Origin: Bidens hawaiensis
Lineage: Eukaryota; Streptophyta; Magnoliopsida; Asterales; Asteraceae
Length of the DNA stretch: 64,000 nt
Assembly: GCA_021521415.1 (NCBI GenBank)
Contig: JAIQDT010005499.1
Coordinates: 62,001 to 126,000 of the forward strand
Reading direction: 5' to 3'
The translations under genes and the position numbers were made by a program. The notes under the pieces were generated by a model that saw nothing but the letters and a program-made list of their open reading frames with translations, was not told where the DNA came from and made no database searches. Positions 34,392 to 45,832 of the stretch are shown piece after piece. How positions within the stretch are numbered: the first letter of the stretch is position 1; each line of letters starts with the position of its first letter.

Positions 34392-37300
34392 TCACGGTTT
34401 TCTGTGTTTGGTCAGCCCTTCAAAAAGGTGAGGATACCTTTTCATCATTTGATCATCGTGTTCCCATGTGAACTCCGGTCCACGTCTCGAGTTCCAACGA
34501 ACCTTAACCATTGGAATCTTGCTGTGCTTGAGTGTTTTGGTTTCCCAATCCAAAACTTCGACTGGTTCTTCAATGAAGCGTAGCTGTTTATCAACTTGCA
34601 GTTCATCCAAAGGGACTACTTGGGTTTCATCAGATAGGCATTTCTTCAAATTGGATACATGGAATACATTGTGTACGCCACTGAGTTCCGTTGGTAGGTC
34701 CAGTCGGTACGCCACCGGACCAATGCGCTTAGTTATCCGGTAAGGACCAACGTATCGTGGGTTGAGTTTGTTTCGCTTCCCAAAGCGAACCACACCTTTC
34801 CAAGGTGAGACTTTGAGTAATACTTGGTCGTTCACTTGAAATTCGAGAGGCTTTCGGCGTTTGTCGGCGTAACTCTTTTGGCGATATCGTGCTGCTGCCA
34901 TGCGGTTTCGGATTTGAACAATCTTTTCCGAAGTTTCGAGTACCAGTTCTGGACCAGTGATTTGGCTGTCACCCACCTCTGCCCAGCAGAGAGGTGATCG
35001 ACACTTCCGTCCGTACAGTGCTTCAAACGGCGCTGCTTTAATACTTGCGTGGTAGCTGCTATTATATGAAAACTCTACCAAAGGTAAGTGAGGTTCCCAA
35101 CTTTTTCCGAAATCCAACACACATGCACGCAACACATCCTCCAAGGTCTGAATAGTTCGTTCACTTTGCCCATCCTTCTGAGGATGGTAGGCTGTGCTCA
35201 TATCAAGACGTGTGCCTAGTGCGCTTTGTAGTGACTTCCAAAAGTGCGAAGTGAAACGAGAATCTCGATCAGAAATGATTGAGACGGGCACTCCGTGTCT
35301 AGACACCACTTCTTTCATGTAGACGCGAGTAAATCTTTCCATTTTGTCCGATCCCTTAATCGCTAAGAAGTGTGCAGACTTAGTCAACCGGTCAACGATC
35401 ACCCAGATGGTATCGCATCCCGTCGGTGTCTTAGGTAAACCCGTGACAAAATCCATTGAGATGTGTTCCCATTTCCACATTCGAAGTTCCGGTTGTTGTA
35501 GTAGGCCAGATGGTTTCTGGTATTCTATTTTGACTCTGGCACAAGTCAAGCATTTGCTCACGTAGGTGGCAATGTCGGCTTTCATGTTCGGCCGCCAGTA
35601 AAGTGCCTTTAAGTCATGGTACATTTTATCCGAGCCAGGGTGGATAGAATATCGGGACTTGTGGGCTTCGTCCATCACTAGAGTTCTCAACTCTCCGTAT
35701 CGTGGAACCCAAATCCGGTTCTCAAAATATCGGACCTTGTCCGATTTGGTTTCAAGTTGTTTGTTCATGCCCCGCATGAGTTCTGATGGAAGATTATCAT
35801 CCTTCAAAGCTTCGAGTTGCGCATCGCAAATCTGATCGGGTAAGCTGACATGAATCGTGAGTTGCAATGCTCGCACTCGTCTGGGTTTATCTGTTTCTTT
35901 TCTGCTGAGAGCGTCGGTCACTACATTGGCCTTGCCAGGGTGGTACTTGATGTCACAATCATAATCCTTAAGCAGCTCGACCCAACGACGCTGTCGCATG
36001 TTCAGCTCCTTCTGATCGTAGATATGTTGGAGACTCTTGTGGTCGGTGTAAATGGTAAACTTGGTACCGTACAAGTAATGCCTCCATATCTTAAGGGCAA
36101 ACACCACAGCTCCGAGTTCCAAATCATGGGTCGTGTAGTTCTTCTCGTGAACCCGCAATTGTCGAGAGGCATAAGCTATAACCTTCTCGAGTTGCATCAG
36201 CACACAACCGAGACCTTGTATCGATGCGTCACAATGTACCTCAAAATTCTCTGTTCCCTCGGGGAGGGCTAAAATAGGGGCGCTACAGAGTTTGGTTTTC
36301 AACAGTTGAAAAGCAGATTCTTGCGCGTCACCCCAATTGTACTTAGTGCCTTTGTGAATCAAAGCGGTGAGGGGTTGAGCAATCTTTGAAAATCCTTCGA
36401 TGAAACGCCGGTAGTAGCCGGCCAGTCCTAGGAATTGCCGCACCTCAGTCGGAGTCTTAGGTGATTCCTAGTTTTTGATGGCCTCTACCTTACCGGGATC
36501 GACATGGATACCATTTTCGTTGATCACATGTCCTAAAAAGTGAACCTCGCGAAGCCAAAATTCGCATTTCGAGAGCTTAGCATACAGTTGCTCCTTCTTC
36601 AATAATTCCAGAAATACCCTTAAGTGTTCCTCGTGGTCAGCCTTGTCCTTGGAGTAGATGAGAATATCATCAATGAAAACAATCACAAACTTGTCGAGGT
36701 ACGCCTTGCATACTCGATTCATGAGATCCATAAATACGGCTGGTGCGTTAGTTAGACCAAAAGGCATAACCGAAAACTCGTAGTGACCATACCGTGTTCT
36801 GAAAGCCGTCTTTGAAATATCTTCTTCGCGCACTCTTAGTTGATGGTAACCAGATCGCAAATCGATCTTCGAGTAATAACTCGTTCCTTGGAGCTGGTCA
36901 AACAGATCATCAATACGGGGTAAAGGATAACGGTTCTTGATCGTCACCTTGTTCAACTCCCTGTAGTCGATGCACATGTGGAAAGTCCCGTCCTTCTTTC
37001 TGACAAATAAGACAGGGGCTCCCCATGGCGATGAGCTAGGTCGGATAAAACCCTTATCCAACAAATCCTGCAACTGAGTGGACAGTTCCTGAAGCTCCAC
37101 CGGTGAGAGCCGATACGGGGCTCGTGCTATGGGTGCTGCACCAGGTGTCAACTCGATTTGGAATTCGACTTGTCGTATAGGAGGGAGTCCAGGCAAATCC
37201 TCCGGGAAAACTTCCGGAAAATCTCGCACAATCGATATATCTTCAATTCGCTTCTCCTCCGCGGGTTTCTCAACAATATGCGCCAAAATTGTCGGATGAC

Positions 37301-38009
37301 CCTTTCGTAGATACTTCTGCGCCTTCATGAGGGTAATGACGCTGGTGGTCATGCCGCTTCTCTCACCTCGGATCGAAACGATCTCGCCGGAAGGGGTAGT
37401 AATGTGGACTATCTTGTCATAACATATAATCTCCGCTCGGTTCTCGGATAACCAGTCCATGCCGACAACGACATCGAAACTACTTAGCGTAAAAGGAATA
37501 AGGTCGATATCAAAAATATGACCTGACAGTTTTAACTTACATCCCGCAAGTACATGAGTCATTACTATAGTCTTACCGACAGCTAATTCAACAGGAAACT
37601 TAGCATCTAACGGGGTTGGAGTTAAGTCTAAGAGTTGGATAAAGGCTTTCGACACAAAACTCCTATCAGCTCCAGTGTCAAACAATACAGAAGCAAAGCA
37701 ATCGTTCACAGGGAACTTACCAGTCACCACGTACGGATCATTGCGGGCTTGACCCGACCCAATAACAAAAGCTCTTCCTTTACCATTGTTTCCACCACCA
37801 CTGCCACTTCCATTACCTCCATTGTTGTCGTTCTGTTTCAGCTTAGGGCAGTCCTTCTTAAAATGTCCCTCTTGTCCACACTCAACACATCCCCTGGTTG
37901 TCATGGCTGGTTTAGGAGCACCCTTTGCCGCAAGGTCTCCTCTACATTCCTTTGCTTGGTGACTCATCTTTCCGCATCTCTGACACTTGACACGGTCACA
38001 CGGCAGCAT
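34392..38009 (-). pseudogene. pol: K pol: protease, RT, RNase H, integrase, chromodomain-like tail
   Basis: Nearly intact: one frame from 38009 to 34392 with a single TAG at 36468-36470 where Trp is expected. Order: two zinc knuckles at the gag end ([28 protein letters not shown]), protease [16 protein letters not shown] ([32 protein letters not shown], catalytic FIDDIL) and RNase H (VHCDASIQGLGCVL, DALSRK). The integrase has zinc residues in SRYSIHPGSDKM and KCLTCARVK, and a core with SMDFVTGLP, ISDRDSRFTS and KDGQSERTIQ. The C-terminal VRWNSRRGPEFTWE block is the Tekay-type chromodomain-like segment, thought to guide integration by binding chromatin. All catalytic acids I looked for are present. 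Confidence 0.93.
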
Positions 38010-39358
38010 GATGATAGTTGCACCTGTTGCACTTCAGATATTTCCCAGCATATCCGCTCGAACCCTGCCCGCTACTGTTGTTATTGTTATTGTGACCCTG
38101 ATTGTTGAAGCCCCGAGTGAGTTCGGGCTTTCGGTAGTGTTGCTGCTGTGGGGGGTTCGAGGATGAGGATCTGGTGTTGTCAACTTTCTCTTCCCGCTGC
38201 TCGGGTTGCTGTTGTTGTTGTTGTCAGTGATCGGGTTGTCACGGGCTTTAGTGGTTGAACCCCTAGGTGGTAGCGCACCTTGGGTCACTGCTTGATCCGT
38301 TAGTTTGTGAGCTAACCGAATCGCTTGCTGAATCGTGGCTGGTCTGGAAGACGTTACCATGCCCTGAATTTGCGGTGCTAACCCATCAATATACATTTCA
38401 ATCCTCTTACTCGGCGGATCTACCATCCGCGGACACATCACAGCTAACTCGTGAGAACGGGTAGTGTAGGCTTCGATTTCTGAACCCACCATCTTTAATG
38501 ACCAAGACTCTGACTCTAACTTTGAAATCTCCTCCCTAGGACAGTACTCTTCTCGCATCATGTTCTTGAACTCCTCTCAGTTCATAGCGTTAGCCAGTTC
38601 CAATCCAAGAATTTGCACATTTGCACATCGTCTGGGGACACCTCTGAGTGTGCCTCTGGCTCAGGCGGTTCTTCCTCCGGTTCCTCTTCGGGTTCCTCCT
38701 CGGGATCTTCCTCGGGATCCTCCTCAGGCTCCTCTTCGGGATCTTCTTCGGGTTCCTCTTCGGGCTCTGCCTCAGGTTCGGCTGCGTTCGGAGCAATTTG
38801 CATTCGTAAGACATCGCAACGCTCTAAAGCTATCTCGGTTCGGGTTCTTGCTACTTGGAGTTGCTCTTACAAGTCTATCATCTCGGCTTGCACCTTTCTC
38901 ATAATCTTCATCTGTTGATCACTAGCCTCTTGCATTTCCTTCCTGGCCGCTGTCTTGCGGGCAATTTTCTCCTTAGTCTCGGTTCCATCTTTTAACTGTC
39001 CGGAAACGTTAGCTCTCGTATAGCGCATGTAACCCACGTCACGCTCCAAACAAGAAACAACAGCTGCGAGCACACGCTCTACAGGTTCGGTTATAGGTGG
39101 TAGGGTGTTGGGGTAAGCAGGATGGTTCGGGTGGGGTAGCGGGGGAACTTGTTCGCGATAAACCATACGCCTAATCATATTAGGGTACCAATCCCAGCTA
39201 ACTTCGTTTTCATACACTCCTCCGGATAAGCGATACCTCTTCGGTGCAGGAGCTTCGAGTTCCGGTACTACACGGGGTGGCGATGAGGTGGGGAACTGCG
39301 GTTCCTTCCCATGGGCATGAGTCATCTGATCGGATGGTGATGATGGTAGCGTCGACAT
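38010..39358 (-). pseudogene. gag: K gag with internal deletion
   Basis: I start gag at 39358 (MSTLPSSPSDQM), inside the longer open frame from 39451 whose extra N-terminus is leader sequence. The first 160 codons end with a TAA at 38867-38869. The frame then continues into an acidic EPEE repeat (about 38660-38790). After that, sequence jumps to EEFKNMMREEYCPREE (38572), which is late in the gag domain, so the middle of the capsid-like region appears deleted. A TGA sits near 38578. After LPPRGSTT a frameshift near 38160 moves the Asn-rich stretch and the KCNRCNYHH motif into another frame, and a further shift precedes the zinc knuckles at 38009. Confidence 0.85.
38660..38790 (-). repeat. 12-bp coding repeat (Glu-Pro-Glu-Glu) in K gag
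   Basis: About nine units of a 12-bp repeat (plus strand TCCTCTTCGGGT and variants) encode EPEE/DPEE. The Ser/Gly-rich frame on the opposite strand (38613-38918) is only its shadow. Confidence 0.9.
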
Positions 39359-39516
39359 CCTTACAGGTAAGCCGTGTATGCGCGCGTATGAGTGAAAGAG
39401 GTAAAGATATAAGATTACAAAGACTACACAAACATATGCAGTGCGTATCATTATAACTAATGGGTCGTCGCGGTTATAGTCTAGTATGCATGCAGCTTCT
39501 AGTTCGCTCTAACCAA

Positions 39517-39530
39517 TGGCTTTGATACCA
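39517..39530 (-). other. K primer binding site (initiator tRNA-Met type)
   Basis: On the minus strand TGGTATCAAAGCCA is one base different from the usual TGGTATCAGAGCC, three bases inside the LTR at 39534. The short leader (39359-39516) shows no other feature. Confidence 0.85.
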
Positions 39531-39533
39531 ATC

Positions 39534-42299
39534 TGTCATACCTCAAAATCCACTCAGAGTTTTACCGTCAGAGGGTGTGAACTAACAGGATCGGAATCAT
39601 TAGTTATAATCAAACCATAAAAATGTTTAAATGAAAATAAGTGCGGAAGCGTAAAACCATAGAAACCAATGTTGCGTCACGCAGGACGACTTAAAAACCC
39701 AATGATAACAGTTTAAAATAAGTTTGCATAATTAAAAGTGTATCAAGCAATGCATGATCCTAAACCGCGCGCCCGCCTCGGCTACCTGAGAATAACATAC
39801 TAAAAGTGTCAACACGGGGTTGGTGAGTTCACAAGTTTATATAAAATAAAGCGTTTTGCGTTAAGCGTTTTGCGTTAAGCGTTTTGCGTTCAGCGTTTTA
39901 CGTTAAGCGTTTTGCGTTAAGCGTTTTGCGTTACCAGATAGTGTTATGTCAATTATATATCTATAGGTAGCTAGCCTATAAAACAAGTATTACTAAGTTT
40001 TCGACACCGAAGCTGACTGTTTATCATTTGCCTTGCCACCAGGTCTATCCCGACCATTGTATGTGTTTAGCCTAGATTACACCCACTTGACCTCCAGTCG
40101 AGTTTAGCGTTGGGTGGGGTTTGTCAAACCCAGTAGTACTACTCAACAATGACTCGCTATTATCCAATATTAAACGGTTCGATGTGAATGAAGGGCTGTT
40201 TAGTTAACGCGTTTGCCACTTAGTCTTTACAAGTGATATATAATCTATATTAACAAAATCTTAAATGCTTTTTCGGAGTATGTTATCTCCCCAAGTGAAA
40301 AGCGTTTGAAAACATTTTAAAGGGGTAAGTGAAACTCACTGTTTGCGAAGAATTCCCAAAATAAATCACCAAGTGATGCGCGTCACAGAAAACTCTCTCT
40401 AGCGTTCTAAAACAACAAGGAGATTTTCTAAGTATCGGAACTAATATCGAGTCTCTAGACCCGGAACATAATTCCTAATCACAAGATACGTTTCGTGTTT
40501 GTTTGTGAATCGTGTGTGACTTAACGAGTACACTTGTGATAAGATACGTGTGTGAACAATTATTTACGTGTCATGTATTAATAACGTATATCACTAGCAA
40601 CTATTCCCCGTAGGGGCAATTTGGTCAAAATACCACACTTATTTAGCAAGTATTCCCCGCAGGGGCAATTTGGTCAAAACATAACAATTAACTTGCAACT
40701 AGCACTTTTCATGCATTTTCACAAAGTTCGGCAGTTAACTTTACTGAGACAGAATTCTACTTGAAAGATTATACTATTCCACCGATCATAGCATCTCAAT
40801 TAATTCATCAAAAATCATCACAAAAGCATACATGTATTAGGTTTCCAGAACATGTTTTATTTTATTTTTATTCCACATAGGTTTCTCACAATGATCAAAA
40901 CATTACAGCAAACTCATAACAGTCAAATTCATGCGCAACAGAATGTTATTTGAAATTCCCGTTAAATGAAAAATCCAAAAGATGCAAGACCACTTGGCTT
41001 AGGTTCCTAACTCAACAAGTCAACTTCCAGATGTGGAACCAACCCAATTGGTCTCGTAGTTCATGAGATATAATATTTACAAAACAACCTAACAGCAGGT
41101 CTAACAACTCAGCTTTGCACAATGTTTTTGTAAAATCATAAAGGTTAACTTTTACACGTCCAAAAATTGCAAATTTATATTCTTTAGAAACTAGACTCAA
41201 CCTAGTTTACAGTAGTATCAATAATCTCAACCAATTCTTATATTAACATTTAGTTATAGTTGTCTAATCATAACTTACAATCTGTACAGTACCAGTTTTG
41301 ACCTTTAATCGCATTTAAATCGTTTGACCAACCAAAACACCTCCAAATTAGAGTGGTTGGACTTTCTGAAAACTAGACTCAGAGTACTACCTTGTATACT
41401 CATAATTATCTCAGTTTGCTTATATACTCAATAAGTTACACACCGTTCAATTTTAACAATCACTGCTGTCAAACTCAGCAAGCATAAACAATCATTTAAC
41501 ATGCATCCTAAGCATATGACATAACTCAAAACACGCAATAAACATTATTAATCATAAAAATCAGTAGTAACCCTTTAGGGTTTACAAACAATTAATGATT
41601 CATCAATCTTTCACCGTTCAAAATCACATATGACTATCAATATCAATCACTAATACATAATTAATCATCCTCTAGCCATAATCAATCATAAAACACTTAA
41701 TATATGATATTCAATAGTTAGGGTTTCATATATACACCTTAAAAACGCAGAGATAACCAAGAGAAACGCGAGAGGTGCTTAGAAACGAGTGTAGGATGCT
41801 TCAATTGTGAAAACCAAGATCAAACAAGGGTGGTATGGTGGTGATGTATGGCTGCCGATCGCAAGAGGGGAGGGGGGTGAGGTGCCGTCGGGTTTTTGAG
41901 AGAGAAAGGGAAAGAGATTAGGGTTTTTGATTTATATTATTAATAATAATAAGTTACATCAAGGCTCCTCCACTTCTAAACATTATTTTTCTAGCTTAAT
42001 CTAAGTTGTTTGCATCTTGAGTTAACGTTTTAAACAATATTATCACATAACACATAAGTCTAACACATAATTATCATATAATTATTGTTTTGACGGTTTT
42101 CGTTTATTCACCAATGGTTTGCGTCAATTCGTTTGCGTTTCGGTGCAATTCCTGAAAGACTACACATGTAGTAAGTGTCAAGCGTCATTTAAACCCTAGT
42201 TTAAATGTAATGAGGTGTGCGTTATAGATTCAATGATCTTTAAGTTTGAATTGACAGAGTTGAGTTAACGGAGTTAACCTGAAATTGACGATTGTCACA
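39534..42299 (-). repeat. K 5' LTR (2766 bp)
   Basis: This is the partner of 31454-34223. The first 40 bases next to the PBS differ more than the remainder. The 14-bp minisatellite (about 39850-39935) and the GGGGCAATTTGGTCAAAA pair (40615-40680) are both conserved. Confidence 0.95.
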
Positions 42300-42304
42300 C
42301 ATTG

Positions 42305-43004
42305 TCTCATTGCTTTTACTTGTTAGAATTAAGACCGCGCGAGAGCGGGTTTTTGTCTTGTCGAGTTTGAGTGTTTATGTGCAATTAGTTGGTTTAATTT
42401 GGGTTAAGTTAGATTGTTTCTCTATCCTTGGTTGCGTAGTATTAGTCTCCATTAGGATAGTGTGTCGGTGAGACCGAGATGTGAGTCGATATTTGAACAC
42501 GTTAATAATTGTTTTTCCGGTTTTCTCTTTAAAAATCAACTAAAATAAGTTAAAGTTTGTTAGAGAGACTGAGAGGTAATTTGGCTTTCTTAAACAAGTT
42601 TTGGTTGTGTCATCTTTTATAACCGGTGTCTTGAATATTTTCAATCCATTGTCTTGTTATTTCTGTCAACATGATTCATTCCTAGGTAGACGTTTTTATC
42701 ACTGCAATCAAAGTTTTCAAAGTATTTTGTTAAAAGTTTTCGTTTAATTAAGTTAAGTAGTTTAATCAATTTTAAATATTAAAAATTAAATAAATATTAT
42801 TTTGGTAAGTCTTGGTTAGAGTTTTCTTAATCATAAACGTTTTCACGTGTCTTTGAGTTCGACATCCGGACTTCCTTGATGCTATACTATTTATGATCGG
42901 TACACTTGCCGGTTTTGTGTGGTTTCTATAGGATTTTCGTTTTTATAAATTTAAAGCTTAATTGTGATTCGTTCTTTATTTATATTATACATTTTCACAC
43001 ATCA
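42305..43004 (+). repeat. A2 3' LTR, second part
   Basis: This continues the A2 LTR from the K insertion site and ends CACACATCA, followed by the ACAAT duplication (43005-43009). Joined to 30411-31453 it gives a 1743-bp LTR. Confidence 0.95.
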
Positions 43005-43362
43005 ACAATGCTTCCCACAACTCTCTAGCAGACTTATACTTTCTGAACCTATGTAGAATCTCTTGAGGTAGTGCCATAGTTATGGAAGCTAAGGCTTTAC
43101 TTTCTGCTTCATACATTTTCTTCTCGTCATCCTCCATCTTATTATATTTCTTTAGTTGTTCCCGTCTTTCAAATTCTGTTGTTGGAGGAATATAACCATC
43201 CTGAATATATATCCACATCTTTGCGTCCTGGTGCTTCACATATTGCTCAAATCAATCATTCCAGGCAACAAAGTCTGTACCTTTAAGTAACTTTGGAGCT
43301 TTAGTCGATGAAACAGTCTCGACCTCCATCTTTACCAGATCAGAGATATTTATCGAAGTCAT
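43005..43362 (-). pseudogene. gag: S2 gag, proximal part (N-terminus)
   Basis: The start at 43362 (MTSINI) matches S1. It encodes APKLLKGTDFVAW, a TGA where Arg is expected (DxFEQYVKHQDAKMW), and ALPQEILHRFRKYKSARELW, then stops at the A2 insertion. The frame continues at 21311. The N-terminal half is close to S1 residue by residue. Confidence 0.9.
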
Positions 43363-43794
43363 GTTCAATTGAAATGAAAAACAGAATTTTCTAAACTTTG
43401 CTATGTGAACATTGTAAGGTGAAGTTAGTTTAACTTCGCCTTTTAGTTAACTTCGCTTAAGAAAGAGACTCTCTCAACTTCGCTATGTGTCAACTTCGCT
43501 TATTATCAACTTCGCTAAGTGTCAACTTCGCTTATTATCAACTTCGCTAAAACACTATATCTTCGTTGAAACCCTAAAATTCTAGACGATAACTTCGCCA
43601 AACCTTCTGGATTTTGAATTTCGATTTCGTACACAATTCTCTCATTATTGTCTAATTATAGGGTTGAAGGATGGATGGAAAGGGATGCAAAGAATCAATA
43701 AGGTAGTTTTTACATGTAAAAGACGCTAAAAATCCTCACGGAAAGATTTTTAACACTAGTGTGATAATCCCGATCCAAATAGTCAAGAGCTAAT
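43363..43794 (-). promoter_or_regulatory. S2 untranslated leader with AACTTCGC motifs
   Basis: About ten copies of AACTTCGC(C/T) lie in 43415-43600, including a near-perfect inverted pair around 43418-43443. The layout matches the S1 leader at 10810-11249. The rest holds no recognised feature. Confidence 0.7.
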
Positions 43795-43806
43795 GCTCTG
43801 ATACCA
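43795..43806 (-). other. S2 primer binding site (initiator tRNA-Met type)
   Basis: TGGTATCAGAGC on the minus strand, identical to S1, two bases inside the LTR. Confidence 0.9.
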
Positions 43807-43808
43807 AT

Positions 43809-44139
43809 TGTAGGTTCTCATTCGGATCTAACTAGAGTATCTCAAACACAAAGGGTGCGGAATCCCCTATGTATACAATTAAGAGTGTACACGAATGAAT
43901 GAATCTGAAACGTACTATAAACACGTAAACAAAATGCTTATTTTTAATTAGCAACTCATTGCTCGTAACACATAAGAAAAACATCGTTTAGAAGTTTGAC
44001 CAAGGCACTACCAAAACCCTATGGCAAGTTAGTTTAAATATCACGACAACTTCGCCTAGCATCCCTAGGCGAAGTTGTCCTAACTTCGCCAGTAGCTAAC
44101 ATCGCTGAAACCATAAACCTATTACCACGTTCGTCTACA
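43809..44139 (-). repeat. S2/S3 LTR (331 bp), apparently shared
   Basis: On the minus strand it runs from TGTAGACGAA (44139) to GAACCTACA (43809). A perfect 15-bp stem GACAACTTCGCCTAG/CTAGGCGAAGTTGTC (44045-44059 / 44065-44079) is followed within 5 bp by TATTTAAA (44033-44040). It is homologous to 11264-11589 although much of the remainder has diverged. It is flanked by the S3 aORF end on the 5' side and the S2 PBS on the 3' side. Confidence 0.8.
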
Positions 44140-44173
44140 CCAAACAACCAAAACATAACAAACAAAATTCTGA

Positions 44174-45832
44174 TTACAGACAACATAAACTAAAGATTAA
44201 TGAATTACTGGCACACTGCGCAAATTGTCTTTGAAGCAAGTGTTCATTGCTCTTTAATTCATCTCCAAACTTTTGAATGATTTTCTGTTGAAGGTACATG
44301 TACATAGCAGTAAGACCACCCATATTATACTAAAGCTCTTTAATCTTAGAATCTTTATCTTAGTTGTTGGCTTTGAGATCTTGAAAACGCAGATCTTTCA
44401 TGACTGAATCTGGTTCGAGTTCAAAGACTCGACGTTGCAAAGCCTGCACGTCCACAAGTGCAGCTTCAAGAGTAATACCTTTGCCCTTATCCTGCAAAAA
44501 TTTATCTTGCATAGCAAGAATGTGAGCAATTTTCTCAGAAGCACTGGAGCTCGACTGACCAATCGGGTTAGATGATCCCGATGGCTCATCAAAAAATTGG
44601 ATATCAGCTTCAAAGTTAAACTCCTGAGCAATGTCTTCAAAAATCTTTTCTTGAGTTTGAGGTTCGACTGAGGATGGACTTGTATCAACATGAGTCTCAG
44701 CAGTTTCTAACTGGCGTTCTGGTTGTTGGCTTGTTGTTGTAGTTTAGTAACTAGCACGCCGGGTCTTGGATCCTTCTTTCATCGCTTTTGCGGAATAAGA
44801 TAGGCGGCTTGTTCTTTAGGAGAATCTTCATCTTGAGTCTCAGTAACTGCTTGAGGAGGATTCAATGTAGTTGACTGGAGCAGCTCTTTAAATTTCTCAA
44901 ACTCCTTTAATTAATCAGCAGAAGGAGTAGTTTCAGTATCATTGTGTTTAATCTTATCATCATCTGAAATGAATTCAAATGCAGTAGTACGCCTCTGAAC
45001 ATGCATCACATGGTCTTCAGCAACTTGAGCTCTGACAAGAACATGCTCAGTTTCAGCAAATTTCCCGATCTTAACCAGTTTGTGAAGGCCTTGGTAAACA
45101 ACCTTTGACCCCTCCATGGACTACTTCATCAGCCCAATGGTGTTTGGTCCCATATACTTCAGATCTAGAGTATCCAACGATTTAACAAGACCAGGATAAT
45201 GTGAGTCGAAGATCATTTGTAAAAACCTAGGATACATGAGGAACATCTCCTTCTTCTTTCCCTTCAAGTTGCTCATCATTTCATCAACACAAATTTAGAA
45301 TAATTGTAGTTCCAGTTCATACTCAGAGCAACTACAACCGACATCTGAATGTGGATGATCTCGTCAGATCCTCCTTTGCGTCCTTACATGCATGTAAAGA
45401 ATGTGTGGATCAGGAGCCTCCAGTATGGATGAAAGAGCTTCTTTATAGCCAGAGGATAGAATCCTTTGTAACCCATTCTGACTGTAACTTCAGTAATTGC
45501 ATCAAGTGATAATTCCGTTGGTAGTCTGGTTGATCGCTGAACAAAAGAACCTCACGTATACTGGACTCTAAGATGACGGTCGGCTTCTTTTGAACTGTGG
45601 AATCAATAGTAACAACTCCACCTACTCCTCGTTGATTAATGGAAGCGTTATTCCAGAACTCCGTGATCATCTTCTTGCACATGACAGAAGTTTGTCGTAT
45701 AGCGTGAGAAATCTTGCAAGTATTGAGTCCCACGATCATGGATTTAAACTATTTGTGTTCCATAGGTGGATCATACAAGCATCTAGCTATGTTGTGAGTA
45801 TCAACGAACTTTAATGGTGCTTGATCAGCCAT
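44174..45832 (-). pseudogene. S3 additional ORF (Sirevirus env-like aORF), heavily decayed
   Basis: The start MADQAPLKFVDTHN at 45832 opens the conserved N-terminal domain of this family. It continues as ISHAIRQTSVMCKKMITEFW and PTVILESSIREVLLFSD before frames break at 45443. Later pieces are KVVYQGLHKLVKIG with an acidic stretch (44911-45117), a Ser/Pro-rich linker (44398-44691), and a last segment with MYLQQKIIQKFGDELKSN ending at TAA 44174-44176. At least ten stops or shifts are present. It relates to the S1 aORF but is distant. Function unknown. Confidence 0.72.

Larger units (their letters stand above)
31454..42299 (-). mobile_element. K: complete Tekay-type chromovirus (Ty3/gypsy) inserted in the A2 LTR
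   Basis: A 10.8-kb element with two 2.77-kb LTRs, PBS, gag, pol with a C-terminal chromodomain-like segment, and a CATTG target duplication (31449-31453 and 42300-42304). The LTRs differ at only a few positions per hundred bases by eye. It is the youngest insertion in the window by position, yet gag has an internal deletion and pol one stop. Confidence 0.95.
21312..43004 (+). mobile_element. A2: complete Athila-type Ty3/gypsy retrotransposon, split by K
   Basis: Both LTRs, PBS, gag, pol, PPT and 5-bp target duplications (ACAAT) are present. Without the nested K (31454 to the second CATTG at 42304) the element is about 10.8 kb. It sits in the S2 gag in opposite orientation. The LTRs (1742 bp, and 1043+700 bp once joined) look nearly identical, so insertion is recent, although pol already holds several stops and two frameshifts. 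Confidence 0.95.

Noticed and set aside
38613..38918. Ser/Gly-repeat ORF on the plus strand
   Set aside because: Shadow of the acidic EPEE repeat of the K gag on the other strand.
43809..44139. The 331-bp LTR as a MITE or a solo foldback element because of its palindromes
   Set aside because: A perfect initiator-Met PBS directly follows its CA end, and a homologous copy has the same context at 11264.
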